A stretch of DNA of 19,586 nt from Exiguobacterium sp. AM39-5BH (GTDB lineage: Bacteria; Bacillota; Bacilli; Exiguobacteriales; Exiguobacteriaceae), in NCBI RefSeq assembly GCF_003467445.1, contig NZ_QSGS01000023.1:1-19586 (forward strand). The letters are read 5' to 3'. The notes under the pieces are model-generated. The model worked only from the letters and a program-made list of their open reading frames with translations, was not told the DNA's origin and did not search any database. Of the stretch, positions 17,101-19,586 are shown in pieces. A program made the position numbers and the translations under genes. Positions within the stretch are counted from its first letter, which is position 1. Each line of letters starts with the position of its first letter.

Positions 17101-17561
17101 AGCCTGTCATCTATTATGGTGAAGAGGTTGGACAATCCGGAAAACATGCGATGGATATGGATAAGGGCGAATTCAATGAAAACCGCTATGACTTCGATTG
17201 GAAACGAGTCAAAGGGGAAGGTAAAGCGATGCATACGCATTACCAAAAACTGCTCAACATTCGTGCCGACTATTCAAAAGTGTTTAGTAAAGGGACGCGT
17301 GCGGTCGTTGCTGGTGGCTCTGCTACAGGATACTCTGTCTTTGAACGGAAACATGGCAAGGATTCAGTTCTCGTGGCCTTGAACACGACAGAAGCCAAAC
17401 GAACGATTACGTTCCAGACAAAACTCAAGCATAAAACGACGCTCGTCGACCGCTATAGCGGACGTCAGTACGTCGTCAAACGAGATGGGAAAGTGACCGT
17501 CAGCTTGCCTGCACAGGATGATGGTGGTACTGTCATTCTCGTGGCCAAGTCAAAAAAATGA
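14133..17561 (+). CDS. Secreted multidomain GH13 alpha-amylase-type enzyme
   Basis: An extracellular enzyme acting on starch-like alpha-glucans, 1142 residues. Order: signal peptide (1-30, cut after ALA); an N-terminal domain like those of glucodextranase/amylopullulanase (about 33-240); an SbsA/Big_5-type Ig-like domain (about 248-344); a CBM41-like starch-binding domain (about 352-455, WNLWTW); two beta domains (about 458-545 and 546-645); the GH13 barrel (about 652-1045); a C-terminal beta domain. Region I is DVVLNH (775-780), the nucleophile Asp866 in FRVDTVKH, the acid Glu895 in MIGEHYG, the third acid Asp961 in SSHDED. The pullulanase YNWGYDP motif is absent, so alpha-amylase or amylopullulanase are both open. 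No LPXTG signal: probably released or bound noncovalently. The ribosome site is AGAGG. Confidence 0.92.
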   Translation: MKKKTARQTTTLLLSSVLLIQAGVPMNALAEPATISIDGLKTDWANTPALATSPQAGWQGFDLGDIYLQNDARNLYFYVDANNVPNWGDNGQYINIALQINEQDSGVATNPLGYPFNFSQTDKKPQYHILLRVDGDTSVKEAALYEAGKSTPLANLSNLNGASFAIDRTKGFEGKIPLSLLGLNNDDTVRVLTVLSGNNATEHGAFDTIPSNTANKVADSWNVSATPSTQSVYSPAFTLSGVETVSQLEVTAVTPANQSEQVDIKSPITWTFNEPVSLDASNISLMNGETAVPFTAEASGSTVTVTPTEALGLNQTYTATLPAGAVKGYLSNTTLPALTTSFKTITEIADPWKTQRYIEMLYVRADNDYTGWNLWTWSTGAKDGQVDPYKITEGGAIFRIPVGKDATNVGFVIRKGTDWAVKDGYGEDRYVKLGSDRVTKIVVESGKGTFHQVPTIQGPVLENGAVTFFYRDKALYEAGQLDEIDSVALKVNGTTYPMTYEAKNEWFRHTVKLPEGKHDYTFLVTNDGVTTEVKDPYFEASSVEYRRPNVKLAASVAPKALSYRENAVVQVKPTLPKGVKLRQLFIDARPLGGPAKLEVDPALNKQTIAVKDTVKPGNKFLTITAIDQYGNVHKTKTSLTVRPVSMKDKQEFDWDEARIYFMLTDRFYDGDKTNNNPNGEYYDQDHLESYHGGDFAGVTKKLDYLDKLGINTIWITPIVDNIDWDLRYGKDGSQYGYHGYWAKNFEKLDEHLGDMKAFHRLIDEANARGIKIMVDVVLNHPGYGMEPGAVDTGATNFPTNKERKVFDGMIRSNPVDGDDLKMSLSGLPDFKTEEAAVRQQLVKWQTDWIKRSKTKKGNTIDYFRVDTVKHVDSTTWKSFKNELTAIKPDFKMIGEHYGASVNNTGGYLQSGQMDSLLDFDFKYQAERFINGNIDDVESALQYRNTQLSNEATLGQFLSSHDEDGFLVSRAGGDEGKHMVAASLQMTAKGQPVIYYGEEVGQSGKHAMDMDKGEFNENRYDFDWKRVKGEGKAMHTHYQKLLNIRADYSKVFSKGTRAVVAGGSATGYSVFERKHGKDSVLVALNTTEAKRTITFQTKLKHKTTLVDRYSGRQYVVKRDGKVTVSLPAQDDGGTVILVAKSKK

Positions 17562-17568
17562 TAACGAA

Positions 17569-17601
17569 AAGCCGTTGCCTCTAATTTAGAGACAACGGCT
17601 T
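17569..17601. terminator. Shared terminator between the convergent amylase and guaB genes
   Basis: Arms AAGCCGTTG (17569-17577) and CAACGGCTT (17593-17601) enclose an inner CTCT/AGAG stem. It lies between the amylase stop (17561) and the guaB stop (17607). T-rich sequence follows on both strands, so it probably serves both genes. Confidence 0.88.
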
Positions 17602-17606
17602 GTTGT

Positions 17607-19087
<1,481 letters not shown>

Positions 19088-19125
19088 CTATCGGACCCGA
19101 ATCTTTGTTTCGAAATATTTCTGTA

Positions 19126-19154
19126 ATGGTAACAGGTATAAGCCGAAAGTGCAA
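19126..19154 (-). promoter_or_regulatory. guaB promoter
   Basis: On the minus strand -35 TTGCAC (19149-19154), 17 bp, -10 TACCAT (19126-19131), giving a leader of about 50 nt. Upstream, ATTTCCGAACGTT (19215-19227) resembles a PurR box, and AAACGAACACAAT (19184-19196) is a weaker partial match in the same orientation. I see no riboswitch in the leader. Confidence 0.6.
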
Positions 19155-19271
19155 TTCAATTCACGATGTTCAGAAAGTTCAGAATTGTGTTCGTTTCATT
19201 TATTCTCATCTAATAACGTTCGGAAATAGATGATTTGTGTCGTAAAAGAATCGATGTTTGAAATAGAAAAT

Positions 19272-19308
19272 ACAAAAAAGACGACCGAGCGGATGCTCGA
19301 TCGTCTTT
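19272..19308 (-). terminator. rRNA operon terminator after 5S
   Basis: AAAGACGA...TCGTCTTT arms (19277-19308) with one internal mismatch and a GGAT loop, followed on the minus strand by a T run. It ends the rRNA operon 8 nt after the 5S gene and before the guaB promoter. Confidence 0.9.
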
Positions 19309-19315
19309 CGCGTTG

Positions 19316-19431
<116 letters not shown>

Positions 19432-19489
19432 CAAGAGAGATCGTTCTCTCAAAACTGAAGACTCATCCATTCATGCAAACCATTAGACT

Positions 19490-19586
19490 AGATCAAAGCC
19501 TCGACCGATTAGTATCATTCAGCTCCACACGTCGCCGTGCTTCCACCCATGACCTATCTACCTCATCGTCTCTGAGGGGTCTTTCT
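19490..19586 (-). rRNA. rrl: 23S ribosomal RNA, 3' end (partial)
   Basis: On the minus strand the end of domain VI is recognisable, with GATACTAATCGGTCGAGG near the 3' end and GGTGGAAGCACGGCGACGTG upstream. The gene continues past the right edge. The 3' end is estimated at about 19490. The 58-nt spacer to 5S contains the CAGTTTTGAGAGAAC type of sequence usual in Bacillales 23S-5S spacers. Confidence 0.95.

Noticed and set aside
17498..17561. A possible sortase signal at the amylase C-terminus (SLPAQDDGG)
   Set aside because: There is no LPXTG, no hydrophobic helix and no proper charged tail after it, so it is not a sortase substrate signal.

Overview
The window reads as a chromosomal segment of a low-GC Gram-positive bacterium of the Bacillales that does not form spores, most likely Exiguobacterium or a close relative. 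That placement is an inference from protein similarity and gene order. It lies between two rRNA operons read leftward: the 3' end of a 23S gene and a 5S gene at the right edge, and the 5' end of a 16S gene at the left edge. Read on the minus strand the order is guaB, pdxS-pdxT, dacA, serS, two tRNA-Ser genes, tadA, the large SRP RNA gene, dnaX, yaaK/ebfC, recR, yaaL, with dgk-dck opposed. This is the arrangement known between rrnO and rrnA near the origin of Bacillus subtilis. Sporulation-linked neighbours known from that locus in Bacillus (bofA after yaaL, yaaH beside tadA) are absent.

Left part (1-5800): 16S promoters and leader, then the leftward operon dnaX-ebfC-recR-yaaL closed by a hairpin, then the SRP RNA with its own promoter inside the end of tadA. 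The divergent dgk-dck pair salvages deoxynucleosides. Middle (5800-10140): an orphan HAAS-type membrane protein, tandem terminators, tRNA-Ser(CGA) and tRNA-Ser(UGA) with their own strong promoter, serS behind a T-box leader, and dacA. Right part (10190-19586): pdxST, which make pyridoxal 5'-phosphate, diverge from a 37-residue membrane ORF, a MocR-type regulator (probably PdxR) and a class A-type sortase. A 1142-residue secreted GH13 amylase follows under a promoter with two catabolite-repression sites. It converges on guaB. Sortase, amylase and regulator form an accessory block between guaB and pdxST, and dacA sits after pdxT rather than between guaB and pdxS as in Bacillus.

Four conserved genes are broken as read: tadA (one break), dck (one), dacA (one) and guaB (four). 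Every break is explained by one missing base in a run of identical bases, and restoring it gives a family-like protein of whole codon length. This looks much more like homopolymer under-calling in the assembly than gene decay. I found no mobile element, CRISPR array or clearly new system. The least explained items are the small ORF before pdxR, the orphan HAAS protein, the accessory block itself and the repeats between pdxS and pdxR.
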